Source of the DNA: JAIBBG01 sp046304755
GTDB lineage: Bacteria > Bacteroidota > Bacteroidia > Flavobacteriales_D > Sanyastnellaceae
NCBI GenBank assembly: GCA_046304755.1
Contig: JBKCDO010000305.1
Location: 1 to 21,437, forward strand
Reading direction: 5' to 3'
DNA length: 21,437 nt
Below, one piece after another: positions 1-8,137 of this stretch (within the stretch, counting starts at the first letter, position 1; each line of letters starts with the position of its first letter). The notes below the pieces were generated by a model. That model was not told the origin of the DNA. It made no database searches and saw nothing but the letters and a program-made list of their open reading frames with translations. A program made the position numbers and the translations under genes.

Positions 1-2
1 CC

Positions 3-926
3 CGCAGCGGTTTTGGAGAAGGACTGCTTGAAGCAGGGAAAAACAATCCGAAAGTAGTAGGCTTGTGTGCCGATTTAATTGGCTCATTGAAGATGGATGC
101 CTTTCAAAAAGCATATCCTGAACGCTTCTTTCAAGTTGGAATCGCAGAGGCGAACATGATGGGTGTTGCCGCAGGTATGACCATCGGTGGCTATATCCCT
201 TTCACGGGAACGTTTGCCAACTTCTCGACGGGAAGGGTGTATGATCAAATTCGTCAGAGCATTGCTTACAGCGATAAAAATGTAAAGATCTGTGCTTCAC
301 ACGCCGGGCTCACGCTTGGTGAGGATGGCGCCACGCACCAGATTTTGGAAGACCTCGGCATGATGTCGATGCTTCCAAACATGACGGTAATTAATCCGTG
401 TGACTTCAATCAAACGAAAGCAGCAACGCTCGCCATAGCAGAACATCATGGTCCTGTCTATCTGCGCTTTGGCAGACCGAAAGTTCCCATCTTTTCACCT
501 GCAGGAGAAAAGTTCGTTATTGGTAAAGCATGGCATATGCACAGCGGAAACCATGTGAGCATCTTCGCCACAGGCCATCTTGTATGGAAAGCGGTTGAAG
601 CTACCAAAGCGCTGGAAAGCGAGGGCATCACTGTTGATCTCATCAACTTGCACACCATCAAACCGCTCGATGTACAAGCTATCGTAGATTCTGCTCGAAA
701 AACAGGCGCTGTTGTTACCGCAGAAGAACACCAAATCAATGGTGGTATGGGTAGTCTTGTTGCACAGGCACTCGCCATGCACTGCCCTACTCCAATTGAA
801 TTTGTTGGCGTCAACGATTCCTTTGGCGAGAGCGGAACTCCCGATCAATTGATGAAAAAGTACGGCCTCGAATCAGAAAACATAATAGCAGCGGTAAAGA
901 AAGTGCTGCAACGCAAAAGCGCTTAA
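3..926 (+). CDS. Transketolase, C-terminal subunit (5' end cut by window edge)
   Basis: This is the C-terminal half of a split transketolase, which moves two-carbon ketol units between sugar phosphates in the non-oxidative pentose phosphate pathway with thiamine diphosphate. The frame is open from base 3 with no start codon. The first visible residues read RSGFGEGLLEAG and continue into GLCADLIGSLKM, the usual opening of this subunit's pyrimidine-binding domain. The segment GIAEANMMG carries the conserved Glu that contacts the thiamine ring, and a C-terminal transketolase domain follows (ATGHLVWKAVEA, AEEHQINGGMGS). In the family the N-terminal subunit is a separate gene just upstream, which would lie outside this window. 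The TTG at 63 is an internal codon, not a start. A 1-deoxyxylulose-5-phosphate synthase is less likely, because the sequence around the catalytic Glu is of transketolase type. Confidence 0.95.
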   Translation, partial: RSGFGEGLLEAGKNNPKVVGLCADLIGSLKMDAFQKAYPERFFQVGIAEANMMGVAAGMTIGGYIPFTGTFANFSTGRVYDQIRQSIAYSDKNVKICASHAGLTLGEDGATHQILEDLGMMSMLPNMTVINPCDFNQTKAATLAIAEHHGPVYLRFGRPKVPIFSPAGEKFVIGKAWHMHSGNHVSIFATGHLVWKAVEATKALESEGITVDLINLHTIKPLDVQAIVDSARKTGAVVTAEEHQINGGMGSLVAQALAMHCPTPIEFVGVNDSFGESGTPDQLMKKYGLESENIIAAVKKVLQRKSA

Positions 927-931
927 TCACG

Positions 932-962
932 AGAAAGCATGATCTTAGCGATCATGCTTTCT
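932..962. terminator. 13-bp inverted repeat, possible bidirectional terminator
   Basis: The arms AGAAAGCATGATC (932-944) and GATCATGCTTTCT (950-962) pair perfectly around a 5-nt loop. The hairpin lies between the convergent ends of the transketolase gene and the XRE regulator. The regulator's TAA stop (945-947 on the minus strand) falls in the loop. Neither side has a T-run, so if it terminates transcription it is not a textbook intrinsic terminator. It could instead protect 3' ends of mRNA. Confidence 0.55.
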
Positions 963-1229
963 AGGCATGTACACCGGCGGTTCTTTCAGAATGAACGCCG
1001 GATCCGTTGGCAACGGTAAGATTTCCTTCAAATGCACATTCAATGACGCTGCAATTTTCAGCAACGTCAGAACTTGCGGATTGGATTTTCCATTTTCAAT
1101 CACCGAAAGATTCGGCACTTCCATGCCAATCTTGTAAGCAAGATCGGCTTGTGACATCCCTCCTTCCTTTCGCTTTTTTGCAATGTTTTTTCCTAACTCC
1201 TCGAGATAATATTTATCTGTCCACTTCAT
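945..1229 (-). CDS. Small XRE-family helix-turn-helix regulator
   Basis: This 94-residue protein is nearly all one Cro/C1-type helix-turn-helix domain. Residues about 10-68 carry the family pattern: LGKNIAKKRKE, then SQADLAYKIGM, a recognition helix near VPNLSVIENGK, and PQVLTLLKIAASLNV. It should bind DNA as a dimer and act as a transcriptional regulator. The short tail after residue 70 has no recognisable sensor or peptidase domain. The gene stands alone and converges on the transketolase gene. No partner toxin or phage gene is visible, so a toxin-antitoxin or prophage role has no support here. Its target is unknown. Confidence 0.85.
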   Translation of the reverse strand: MKWTDKYYLEELGKNIAKKRKEGGMSQADLAYKIGMEVPNLSVIENGKSNPQVLTLLKIAASLNVHLKEILPLPTDPAFILKEPPVYMPRKHDR

Positions 1230-1353
1230 GGGGTCAAAAAACTTATCTAATTAACGACAAATCGCTATGTATTACCATAGAACTCATTAAAAATCAATGA
1301 TATGTTGAAATTTTGTGACAATTTTAGTCAATAGCACAACACACTCGCAAACC

Positions 1354-2316
1354 TCAATCTTTCGCCTTCGATGCACGCTTGAAATAACGTTTCAATAACC
1401 TTGATTGGCGTAATAGTGACGTCGTCTCATTCAGCCCATTAGCTGCACCCTGAATAGAAGCAATGGTATTGTTGACATCATGCACCAACATCGTGTCATT
1501 CAGCAGAGCCGCGACAAGTCCATCTCCCCCGCTTGCTTGCTTGGCAAAATGACCAAAATTTCCGGTTGCAATGGCAAGCGTGTCGCCGACAATATTCAAC
1601 CTGACTACAGTCTGCTTTAACCCGAGGTACAGCGATGTATCAGTTACTAACGCGCCAAGACTCCCCTCGCCTTCTCTTATTCCACGAATGATTTGGCGAA
1701 GATCACCGCTGACAATAGCCGTGTTTTCGGAAGCTACACTCACCTTCACCAAGGAGCGCTTGAGCTGATCGGACAATGTCGTATCGGCCAGAAATCGCCA
1801 GAAGGCATTATCCTCTGACAAACGTTGGGTTACTCCGAGAAGATCCTTTGATAGTAGCAATAGATTGTTATTCGTCTCATTCAGTGTGCGCATCGCTGCG
1901 TCCATAGCAACAAGCTCGCGGGTTTGCAAGCAATCTGACTCTTGGATAGCGCGATCAAACGAAACACCCGGCTCAATGTTCAGCAGTTTATTACCCAACA
2001 AGCCATCGGTTCCAATCGATGCAATACTGTGAATTGAAATGAGTGGAACATAATCTTCAGCAATGGAAAACTCCACATGGATCAGCGATTCTGTGGATGG
2101 TTTTAACTTCAAAACTGTCCCAACATCAAAGCCATTGAAACGCACATTATTGCCCGGCATCAATCCATCAACGTTTGAAAAATCAGCGCACACTTCAATC
2201 GTTGCGTGAAAAATATTACGCTGCTGACCGACGTAATACAGCCCCAACACAAGCGCGAATGTTCCCGTCAACACGAACAATCCAAGCCGCAATCGTTGTG
2301 AAGTAATCTTTTTCAT
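1354..2316 (-). CDS. mlaD: MCE-domain protein, substrate-binding subunit of a lipid ABC transporter (MlaD-like)
   Basis: This is the periplasmic, membrane-anchored lipid-binding subunit of an Mla-type ABC transporter, which moves phospholipids between the membranes. Residues about 9-29 (LGLFVLTGTFALVLGLYYVG) form a single transmembrane anchor. The MCE domain covers about 36-118, with the pattern GLMPGNNVRFNGFDVG and GTDGLLGNKLLNIEPG. The remainder to residue 320 is a helical region rich in Asn and Thr, as in many Bacteroidota MCE proteins, and is longer than in E. coli MlaD. Its ATG overlaps the mlaF stop by 4 bp, which fits translational coupling. It is the last gene of the unit. The family call is secure; the direction of lipid transport cannot be read from sequence. 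Confidence 0.92.
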   Translation of the reverse strand: MKKITSQRLRLGLFVLTGTFALVLGLYYVGQQRNIFHATIEVCADFSNVDGLMPGNNVRFNGFDVGTVLKLKPSTESLIHVEFSIAEDYVPLISIHSIASIGTDGLLGNKLLNIEPGVSFDRAIQESDCLQTRELVAMDAAMRTLNETNNNLLLLSKDLLGVTQRLSEDNAFWRFLADTTLSDQLKRSLVKVSVASENTAIVSGDLRQIIRGIREGEGSLGALVTDTSLYLGLKQTVVRLNIVGDTLAIATGNFGHFAKQASGGDGLVAALLNDTMLVHDVNNTIASIQGAANGLNETTSLLRQSRLLKRYFKRASKAKD

Positions 2317-3071
2317 AGTTCTGAAAAAAAGGAGTTAACAACAGGATCCAATGAGCGCGACAAATCCTCCGATGTGCCCACTGCATGAGCCTTTCCTTCA
2401 TGCAATACAATGACACGATTTGAAGTCTGTTTCACACAGTTCATGTCATGTGAAATGATAATCGAGGCTGTATGATACCGCTGCTGCACCTGCAAAATCA
2501 ATTCATTGATTTCCCTGGCCGTGATGGGGTCCAACCCGGTGGTTGGCTCATCGTAAAGAATAATTTTAGGCTGAAGAATTAAGGCTCGAGCCAACGCAAT
2601 TCGCTTCTTCATACCGCCCGATAATTCCTCCGGCATCATATCAACCGTATGCGCCAAACCGACATCTTCCAAAGCCTTGTGAACGCGCTCTTCACGCTCC
2701 ACAGCCGTTATTCCGGCCATGTGCCTGCGCAAAGGAAATTCCAGATTTTCTCGCACCGTCATAGAGTCATACAGTGCATTGCTTTGAAACAAAAAACCAA
2801 CTTCAACGCGCAAGGCATCCAGCGTATGCTGATCCAACTCCGACACTTCTCTATTCAAGACACGGATGCTTCCGCTGTCGGCTTGCAGCAAACCAATCAT
2901 GCATTTAATCAGCACTGATTTACCTGAACCCGATCGACCAAGCACCACCACATTTTCACCTGCATACACCTCCATGGTGAAATCACGCAATACCCGTAAG
3001 TCTCCAAAAGCCTTGCAGAGATTGGTAATCTGGATTACTACTTCCGGTTGTGGTTGTTCGCCGGCTTTCAT
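2313..3071 (-). CDS. mlaF: ABC transporter ATPase of the Mla lipid-transport complex
   Basis: This is the cytoplasmic ATPase that powers the Mla-type lipid transporter. All ABC motifs are intact in 252 residues: Walker A GRSGSGKS at 45-52, Q-loop Gln96, signature LSGGM at 150-154, Walker B ending YDEP (173-176), and the switch His208. The variant LSGGMKKR after the signature is characteristic of MlaF/TtgA2-like ATPases. Four-base ATGA overlaps with mlaE upstream and mlaD downstream indicate one co-translated transcript. No MlaB (STAS) gene is present beside it, although E. coli MlaF needs one; Bacteroidota commonly show only E, F and D. High confidence. Confidence 0.95.
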   Translation of the reverse strand: MKAGEQPQPEVVIQITNLCKAFGDLRVLRDFTMEVYAGENVVVLGRSGSGKSVLIKCMIGLLQADSGSIRVLNREVSELDQHTLDALRVEVGFLFQSNALYDSMTVRENLEFPLRRHMAGITAVEREERVHKALEDVGLAHTVDMMPEELSGGMKKRIALARALILQPKIILYDEPTTGLDPITAREINELILQVQQRYHTASIIISHDMNCVKQTSNRVIVLHEGKAHAVGTSEDLSRSLDPVVNSFFSEL

Positions 3072-3838
3072 GTCATACTAAAAATATCAGCCAATTGAGC
3101 GGCTACCAGATCGATGATAAACACAACAAACGTGGCCATGACAACGGCTGAATTCGCTGCTGCACCTACGCCCTGTGTTCCATTTCGCGTGGCAAATCCT
3201 TTGAAGCATCCAATGATGCCTATAGCAAATCCGAAAAAGAAAGACTTCACTATGGAAGGAATCACGTCGCTAAATGTCAGCTTCATAAAAATCTGATGCG
3301 TGTATAAACTGAAACTGACCGACTGCTTCATGTTCACTCCCAGAAAGGCCCCGTAAAGGGCAATTGTATCGCCGATGACCACCAATAACGGAATCATAAA
3401 CATAGCAGCGAGTACACGCGTTACGACTAAGTAATTGTAGGGATTGGTGCCACTCACTTCCATGGCATCAATTTGCTCAGTGACTTTCATGGATCCAATT
3501 TCTGCACCAATGCCCGACCCAATTTTACCCGCACAAATCAACGCGGTAATGACCGGGACAATCTCCCTTACCAACGATACGGAAACAACAGAAGGAAGCC
3601 AAGACTCAGCGCCAAATGCAGCCATTGAAGGATGTGACTGGATGGTAATGACCAGCCCCATAATAAAACCCGTAACCGTCACGAGCAACAAGGTGCGATT
3701 ACCAATAAAAAAACACTGGGTAATCCACTCCGACCATTCCATTTTTCCGCGACGCACCTCCCGAAAGAAGCGCAGAAAAAACTGAAATAAATCGGCAGTC
3801 TCTTCTAAAAAACCGCGAATCGGATTGCTTTTCACCAT
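3068..3838 (-). CDS. mlaE: Mla-type ABC transporter permease
   Basis: This is the inner-membrane permease of the lipid transporter. It has several hydrophobic segments and the MlaE family hallmark GSGIGAEIGSMKVTEQIDAM in the middle, the loop region that couples to the ATPase. I chose the ATG at 3838 (MVKSNPIRGF), giving 256 residues. The longer frame to 3856 would need a TTG start. The gene is first in the mlaE-F-D unit and overlaps mlaF by ATGA. The 166-bp spacer on its 5' side is shared with the divergent plsC gene, so both envelope-lipid genes may be controlled from there, but I see no clear promoter match. Confidence 0.94.
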   Translation of the reverse strand: MVKSNPIRGFLEETADLFQFFLRFFREVRRGKMEWSEWITQCFFIGNRTLLLVTVTGFIMGLVITIQSHPSMAAFGAESWLPSVVSVSLVREIVPVITALICAGKIGSGIGAEIGSMKVTEQIDAMEVSGTNPYNYLVVTRVLAAMFMIPLLVVIGDTIALYGAFLGVNMKQSVSFSLYTHQIFMKLTFSDVIPSIVKSFFFGFAIGIIGCFKGFATRNGTQGVGAAANSAVVMATFVVFIIDLVAAQLADIFSMT

Positions 3839-4004
3839 GTAATAGAATGACAACAACAGTATTCGAAACTACCCTGAGAGCAGCCCTCCGGTGATGAGCA
3901 TCATCAGCATGATCAGTGCTGTTTGATGAGAACTAGCAGATGAGTAAGAAATAAATCTCACCCATTCGGCAACTCCTTTAGTCGATCATGCGCAAATTGC
4001 AGGC

Positions 4005-4739
4005 ATGTTGAAAGTTCTCAAGTACGTTATAGCCGCACTGCAGGTGGCGCTCATTTTCCTGTGGACTGCTTTTAGTGGAATTCTCGGGATGATGCTCATG
4101 CTCATCACGTGGAACGGCCAATGGGTGCATTATGTAGAAGGCCGATACATATTCTGTCCTCCCGTTCTCGCCATTGCAGGAGTAAAATTGAAAGTGACCG
4201 GGCTGGAGAACATTGACCGCAATCACCCCTGTATTTATGTATCTAACCATGTATCGCATATGGATGTAGTGGCCATTGCACGTGCTATTCCCATAGGGCT
4301 TTTCTATATCGGCAAAAAGGAACTCAAGCGCGTTCCTGTGCTTGGTCAGTACATGTATCTCATCGGTCATATTTTCATCGATCGCAAAAACCGCGAAAAA
4401 GCAATGAGCAGTATGCGCAAAGCCGCTGAGATTATTGCCAAGGGTAAAAACGTCATCACTTTCCCCGAAGGCACTCGCAGCAAGGATGGCAAAACCGCAG
4501 TGTTCAAACGCGGGACCTTTATCATCGCTCAAGAAGGTCAAATAGACATCATGCCCATTGCTGTGGTAAATGCTGAAAATATTCTTCCGCGTGGTGCTTT
4601 CATTATTAAGCCCGGCACCATTGAAGTGCGCATCGGCAAGCGTATTCGCGCCGAAGAATTTGCCGGTATGAACGCAGAGCAAACTGCCGATTTCGTGCGC
4701 ACCAAAGTCATTCAACTCATAGAAGCATCATCAATATGA
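4005..4739 (+). CDS. plsC: 1-acyl-sn-glycerol-3-phosphate acyltransferase
   Basis: This enzyme acylates lysophosphatidic acid to phosphatidic acid, the second acylation step of membrane phospholipid synthesis, at the inner membrane. The catalytic motif NHVSHMD (81-87) matches NHx4D. The substrate-binding motif FPEGTRS (153-159) and the third block VPVLGQYM are also present. Two hydrophobic stretches in the first 60 residues would anchor it. The length of 244 residues is normal. It is divergent from the mla operon, a sensible neighbour because both act on phospholipids. Its stop overlaps the start of the TonB-dependent receptor by ATGA, so those two are probably co-translated. A lysophospholipid acyltransferase of different head-group preference cannot be excluded. 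Confidence 0.93.
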   Translation: MLKVLKYVIAALQVALIFLWTAFSGILGMMLMLITWNGQWVHYVEGRYIFCPPVLAIAGVKLKVTGLENIDRNHPCIYVSNHVSHMDVVAIARAIPIGLFYIGKKELKRVPVLGQYMYLIGHIFIDRKNREKAMSSMRKAAEIIAKGKNVITFPEGTRSKDGKTAVFKRGTFIIAQEGQIDIMPIAVVNAENILPRGAFIIKPGTIEVRIGKRIRAEEFAGMNAEQTADFVRTKVIQLIEASSI

Positions 4740-7117
4740 AGCATATTCTCCTAGTTAGTCTTTTCCTTTCTTTAAGCGTGCAGTTGATTAGCCAAGTACA
4801 AGCTCCTTGCTATTTGCATGGCCGATTACTCTTGTCGAGCGACAGTTCTGCCGTTCAAAATGCACTCGTCTTTGCTTCGCAGGAGCCGATAACGCGCTCG
4901 TCGCGCTCAGAGAACTTGCCCAACGCTTACAGTGATGCAGAAGGTCGATTTACGCTAGCTATGAAAGGTGCTTCCTCTTATTTCAGAATTATCCGAACAA
5001 CAGGAGACACCGTCGACATCACACTTGAAACGGCTAATTGCAACAGCATTCGCGATATCTTTTTGCCATCAGCACCGAATGCTTTAGCCTCTTTTACCTA
5101 TGTGCAAGCCAATGTCGGGTTCATTCTTCCGGAGGTGCGTCTTGAAGCCTATCGCACCAATCACCGTCCCGAAGAGCTTCCTGCCGCGGTAGGATTTATC
5201 GACTCCCTCACCCTAACTCAAAACGACCGCACTTCGCTGCAACAAGCCCTCAATACAATACCGGGCGTGGTGATGGAATCGCGCGGATATGGCGGTAGTC
5301 ATCGACTGAATATCCGTGGCAGTAGTTTGCGTTCTCCGTTTGCGGTGCGTAACATCAAATTATATCTCGATGGCATTCCGCTTACCTCAGCCGACGGACA
5401 AACGCCGCTTGAATTAATCGACCCTGAAGACATTCAACAGTTGGAAGTCATCAAAGGACCTGCAGGTTCACTTTACGGCAATGGTAATGGTGGCGTATTG
5501 CTCCTCAAGAGCAAAGACATCGCACCCAATGAACAGCGCGTAACATCCGGTTTTCAGGCCGCATCCTACGGAGGTTACCGCTGGAACAACAGCGCTTCAC
5601 TCGGCTTTAAGACAAGTAGTCTGCGTGTATCTCACAATTGGCAAGAATACGGTGGCTACCGCGAACAAGAATTCAATCGCAAGCAGCAGGTCTCACTCCT
5701 GTTCAAACAGAAAATCAGTGAGTCGCAACGTATGAGTGTATTCGGCACCTATTACTCGGGCATCTGGGGCTTACCGGGAGCCCTCAACGAAGAGCAGGCT
5801 CAACTCAATCCGCAGAGCGCCGTTCCGTTTTCAATTATCAATAATGCATCTCTTTACCGTGAACGCTACGTTGCGGCAATTACGCACGAATCTTCCTGGC
5901 TAAACTATTTCAAGGAAAGAACCATCCTGAGTTATCAGAAAACCAACAAGCGTAATCCATATGGCACTTCGGCTGCAAACAATGGATACAAGGACGAACG
6001 CGCAGACGCTATATCAGGTCGCACCGAATGGTCATACAAACAAGCCACCAATCAACTCAGTTGGCAAGTCATGACCGGCGCTGAGTGGCAAAACGAACAG
6101 TACTCCATTCTGGAACAAACCATCAGCAATGCTTTTCCCGCAAACTTTAAATACCTCTACGATGTCGGGTACGCTCAATGGATGGGGTTCCTCACGGGTG
6201 AACTCATATACAAAAAAGTGCTCACAGTGCAAGGCGGATATAGTTTCAGCCACAATCAACAATTCGTTCGCGGACGCAATGCCTCAGATTTCAGTTTTGA
6301 TACCACAACATCATACGGTTCAATCGCACTTCCGCGCATTGCGACCGCGCTGCAATTGCACGAGGGCTTATTTCTTTTTCACAACGTAGCTCGTGGTGCT
6401 GCCAATCCCACCGTCTTCGAAATGATTGATCAGGAAAACAACAGCTACAACTTGAACTTGAAAGCTGAACGCGGACTAAGTCAAGAGCTAGGCATAAAGC
6501 AGTATGTTCCAGTTATCGGACTTACCTATTCGCTTTCCGTGTATGATTTCAAATTGGAAGATGCCATTCTTCCAATCACATTAACTTCGGGTCCTTCAGC
6601 CGGCCTGCAGGTCTATGACAACATTGGCAGCACACACCAACAAGGCGCTGAATGGTCGGTGCAATGGCACATCGATAAGCTGTACAAGCAACTGAATGCG
6701 CGCGTTTGGAACAACGGAACACTCAATCGCTACCGCTTTGGGAATTATTCCGGGAATGAAACAAATCTGCTGGATCAATCGCTACCCGGTGTCCCATTGG
6801 CACAAATGTCCAGCGGACTTTCGGTTGGCACCGAGCAATGGAGTTTGAGTATTACTGATTACTGGTTTGATAAGACACCTTTGAATAACGGGAATACCGA
6901 ATGGAGTTCACCCTACCATTTGTTGAATGTCTATGCGGATTATACATTCTTAATAACCAACTCATGGCAAGTGCAACTCAATACAGGCATCAACAATGCG
7001 CTGAACAGTGCCTATACTTCATACTATGCATTGAATGGTTTTGGTGGTAAGTTCTACAACCCGGCTCCTGATCGGAATTTCTTTGCAGGACTTCGGTTGT
7101 ACTATCGTTTTCAATAA
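4736..7117 (+). CDS. TonB-dependent outer-membrane receptor
   Basis: This is an outer-membrane beta-barrel that imports a ligand with energy from TonB. A signal peptide (about 1-19, SLFLSLSVQLISQ) is followed by a carboxypeptidase-regulatory-like domain (about 25-85: HGRLLLSSDSSAVQNALV, YSDAEGRFTL), typical of Bacteroidota receptors. The plug domain at about 145-265 shows LQQALNTIPGVVMESRGYGG, LNIRGSS, LYLDGIPLT and IEVIKGPAGS-type sequence (LEVIKGPAGSLYG). The barrel ends in an aromatic residue pair (YYRFQ). The size (793 residues) and absence of a SusD neighbour suggest an iron-complex or vitamin receptor of FecA-like type, not a SusC glycan importer; the ligand is unknown. The coupling to plsC by a 4-bp overlap is unusual. 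Confidence 0.92.
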   Translation: MKHILLVSLFLSLSVQLISQVQAPCYLHGRLLLSSDSSAVQNALVFASQEPITRSSRSENLPNAYSDAEGRFTLAMKGASSYFRIIRTTGDTVDITLETANCNSIRDIFLPSAPNALASFTYVQANVGFILPEVRLEAYRTNHRPEELPAAVGFIDSLTLTQNDRTSLQQALNTIPGVVMESRGYGGSHRLNIRGSSLRSPFAVRNIKLYLDGIPLTSADGQTPLELIDPEDIQQLEVIKGPAGSLYGNGNGGVLLLKSKDIAPNEQRVTSGFQAASYGGYRWNNSASLGFKTSSLRVSHNWQEYGGYREQEFNRKQQVSLLFKQKISESQRMSVFGTYYSGIWGLPGALNEEQAQLNPQSAVPFSIINNASLYRERYVAAITHESSWLNYFKERTILSYQKTNKRNPYGTSAANNGYKDERADAISGRTEWSYKQATNQLSWQVMTGAEWQNEQYSILEQTISNAFPANFKYLYDVGYAQWMGFLTGELIYKKVLTVQGGYSFSHNQQFVRGRNASDFSFDTTTSYGSIALPRIATALQLHEGLFLFHNVARGAANPTVFEMIDQENNSYNLNLKAERGLSQELGIKQYVPVIGLTYSLSVYDFKLEDAILPITLTSGPSAGLQVYDNIGSTHQQGAEWSVQWHIDKLYKQLNARVWNNGTLNRYRFGNYSGNETNLLDQSLPGVPLAQMSSGLSVGTEQWSLSITDYWFDKTPLNNGNTEWSSPYHLLNVYADYTFLITNSWQVQLNTGINNALNSAYTSYYALNGFGGKFYNPAPDRNFFAGLRLYYRFQ

Positions 7118-7242
7118 GTACAATTCTCAATAGTCAATACCGCATGCATGACACCGCTCATGCACCTTGTTGACTGCGCTCATTGGGCATGGCTGGTCGC
7201 GACTGCAACATTTGCAGCATAAAACCTTTAAAACATTACCCT

Positions 7243-7632
7243 ATGATTACAGAAACAATTGCACCGGTGAGCAACATCTCCGCCGAGCACAGTTCATGGT
7301 TGCGCGGCATCGAGTTTTATCAAGATGAGATAAAAATCATGCGTCGAAGACTAAGTGAGGTTTCCAATAAAAACACCGCTCGTGAAGTCAAAAAACGCGT
7401 AGAACAGTTTCAAAATCAATTCAAGGTTCACGAAGAACAATTGAATAAACTTAGGCATTCCGTAAGCGGCCATGCAAAAAATATTGATAGTGATTTGATT
7501 GCTCATCACGGTCAATTGGAGCGTGCCACGGTAGCAGAGCACGACACAATGCGTGATGATTATGTGAACACCGAAAAACTGTTCAATGAAATGCGCCACG
7601 ATTTCAATCGATTCCTTAGCAAGTACCTCTGA
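7243..7632 (+). CDS. Small coiled-coil protein of unknown function
   Basis: I do not recognise this 129-residue protein. From about residue 15 to the end it is almost entirely charged and helical, with heptad-like spacing (IMRRRLSEVSNKN, VKKRVEQFQNQFKVHEEQLNKLRH, VNTEKLFNEMRHDFNRFL). It has no signal peptide and no membrane segment, so it is probably cytoplasmic and oligomeric. I placed the start at MITETIAP (7243). The frame is open further up, to 7183, but that extension is Cys-rich and unlike the rest. The next gene starts 1 nt after its stop, so the two are almost certainly co-translated. Its His-rich middle (HAKNIDSDLIAHHGQ) is notable but does not form a known metal site. Confidence 0.8.
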   Translation: MITETIAPVSNISAEHSSWLRGIEFYQDEIKIMRRRLSEVSNKNTAREVKKRVEQFQNQFKVHEEQLNKLRHSVSGHAKNIDSDLIAHHGQLERATVAEHDTMRDDYVNTEKLFNEMRHDFNRFLSKYL

Positions 7633-7633
7633 C

Positions 7634-8065
7634 ATGGCTATTAAAACACTACAGCGAAAAATGCACTCAGAAGTATTCTATCAGAAGTTAGGGTACCTGT
7701 TCTACTCAATTGCCGCTGCGGACCGTCGCGTCAGCACTTCCGAGAAAGATGCTCTGTTAGCTCTAATTGTAGAAGACTGGCTCTCGTTAGATGAAGCAAC
7801 AGACGCCTATGGTACCGACAGCGCTTATCAAATTCAAATACTCTTTGATTTTCTCAATGAGAAATCATTTGATGCCGAGAATGCCTGGAGCATCTTCGAA
7901 CGTTACTTCAAGAGTCATATTACCGCATTCGATGACGATATTATCGATCGCATCTTTCACACAGCGGGCCGAATAGCAGACAGCCTAAATGGCCGCAACA
8001 AGTCCGAGGTTCGCGCCTTGGCCAGACTTCACTTACTACTGGGAAAGGAGCAGCATATCCTCTAA
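7634..8065 (+). CDS. TerB-like helical domain protein
   Basis: This 143-residue protein opens with LGYLFYSIAAADRRVSTSEK followed by DALLALIVEDW. That pattern (hydrophobic helix, AAADxxV, acidic helix) resembles the first helices of the TerB/TerB-like fold, in which acidic residues bind divalent metal. Members are linked to tellurite resistance or to membrane-associated stress complexes, but many Bacteroidota copies have no assigned role. I set the start at MAIKTLQRK (7634); the longer frame from 7586 overlaps the coiled-coil gene upstream. It has no signal peptide. It is the last gene before a strong terminator. No other ter genes are present, so tellurite resistance should not be assumed. 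Confidence 0.7.
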   Translation: MAIKTLQRKMHSEVFYQKLGYLFYSIAAADRRVSTSEKDALLALIVEDWLSLDEATDAYGTDSAYQIQILFDFLNEKSFDAENAWSIFERYFKSHITAFDDDIIDRIFHTAGRIADSLNGRNKSEVRALARLHLLLGKEQHIL

Positions 8066-8085
8066 CCCTAACTCTAAAACAGCAC

Positions 8086-8117
8086 AAAGGCCTGACGGAT
8101 TCCGATCAGGCCTTTTT
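8086..8117. terminator. Intrinsic terminator after the coiled-coil/TerB-like pair
   Basis: The arms AAAGGCCTGA (8086-8095) and TCAGGCCTTT (8106-8115) pair perfectly. The inner CGG/CCG extends the stem with one bulged A, and a run of five T ends at 8117 on the plus strand. It lies between two convergent genes. The T-run shows it acts mainly on the plus-strand transcript, though the stem could also stop minus-strand transcription of the SIMPL gene. Confidence 0.9.
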
Positions 8118-8137
8118 GTTTATGCGATTGGTAAGAC

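Noticed and set aside
3978..4715. Long open frame (245 codons) on the minus strand across plsC
   Set aside because: It mirrors the plsC reading frame on the other strand, has no recognisable motif, and plsC carries intact catalytic motifs.
7145..7164. Inverted repeat TGCATGA / TCATGCA after the TonB-dependent receptor gene
   Set aside because: The stem is only 7 bp with no T-run, which is too weak to call a terminator, although the position would suit one.
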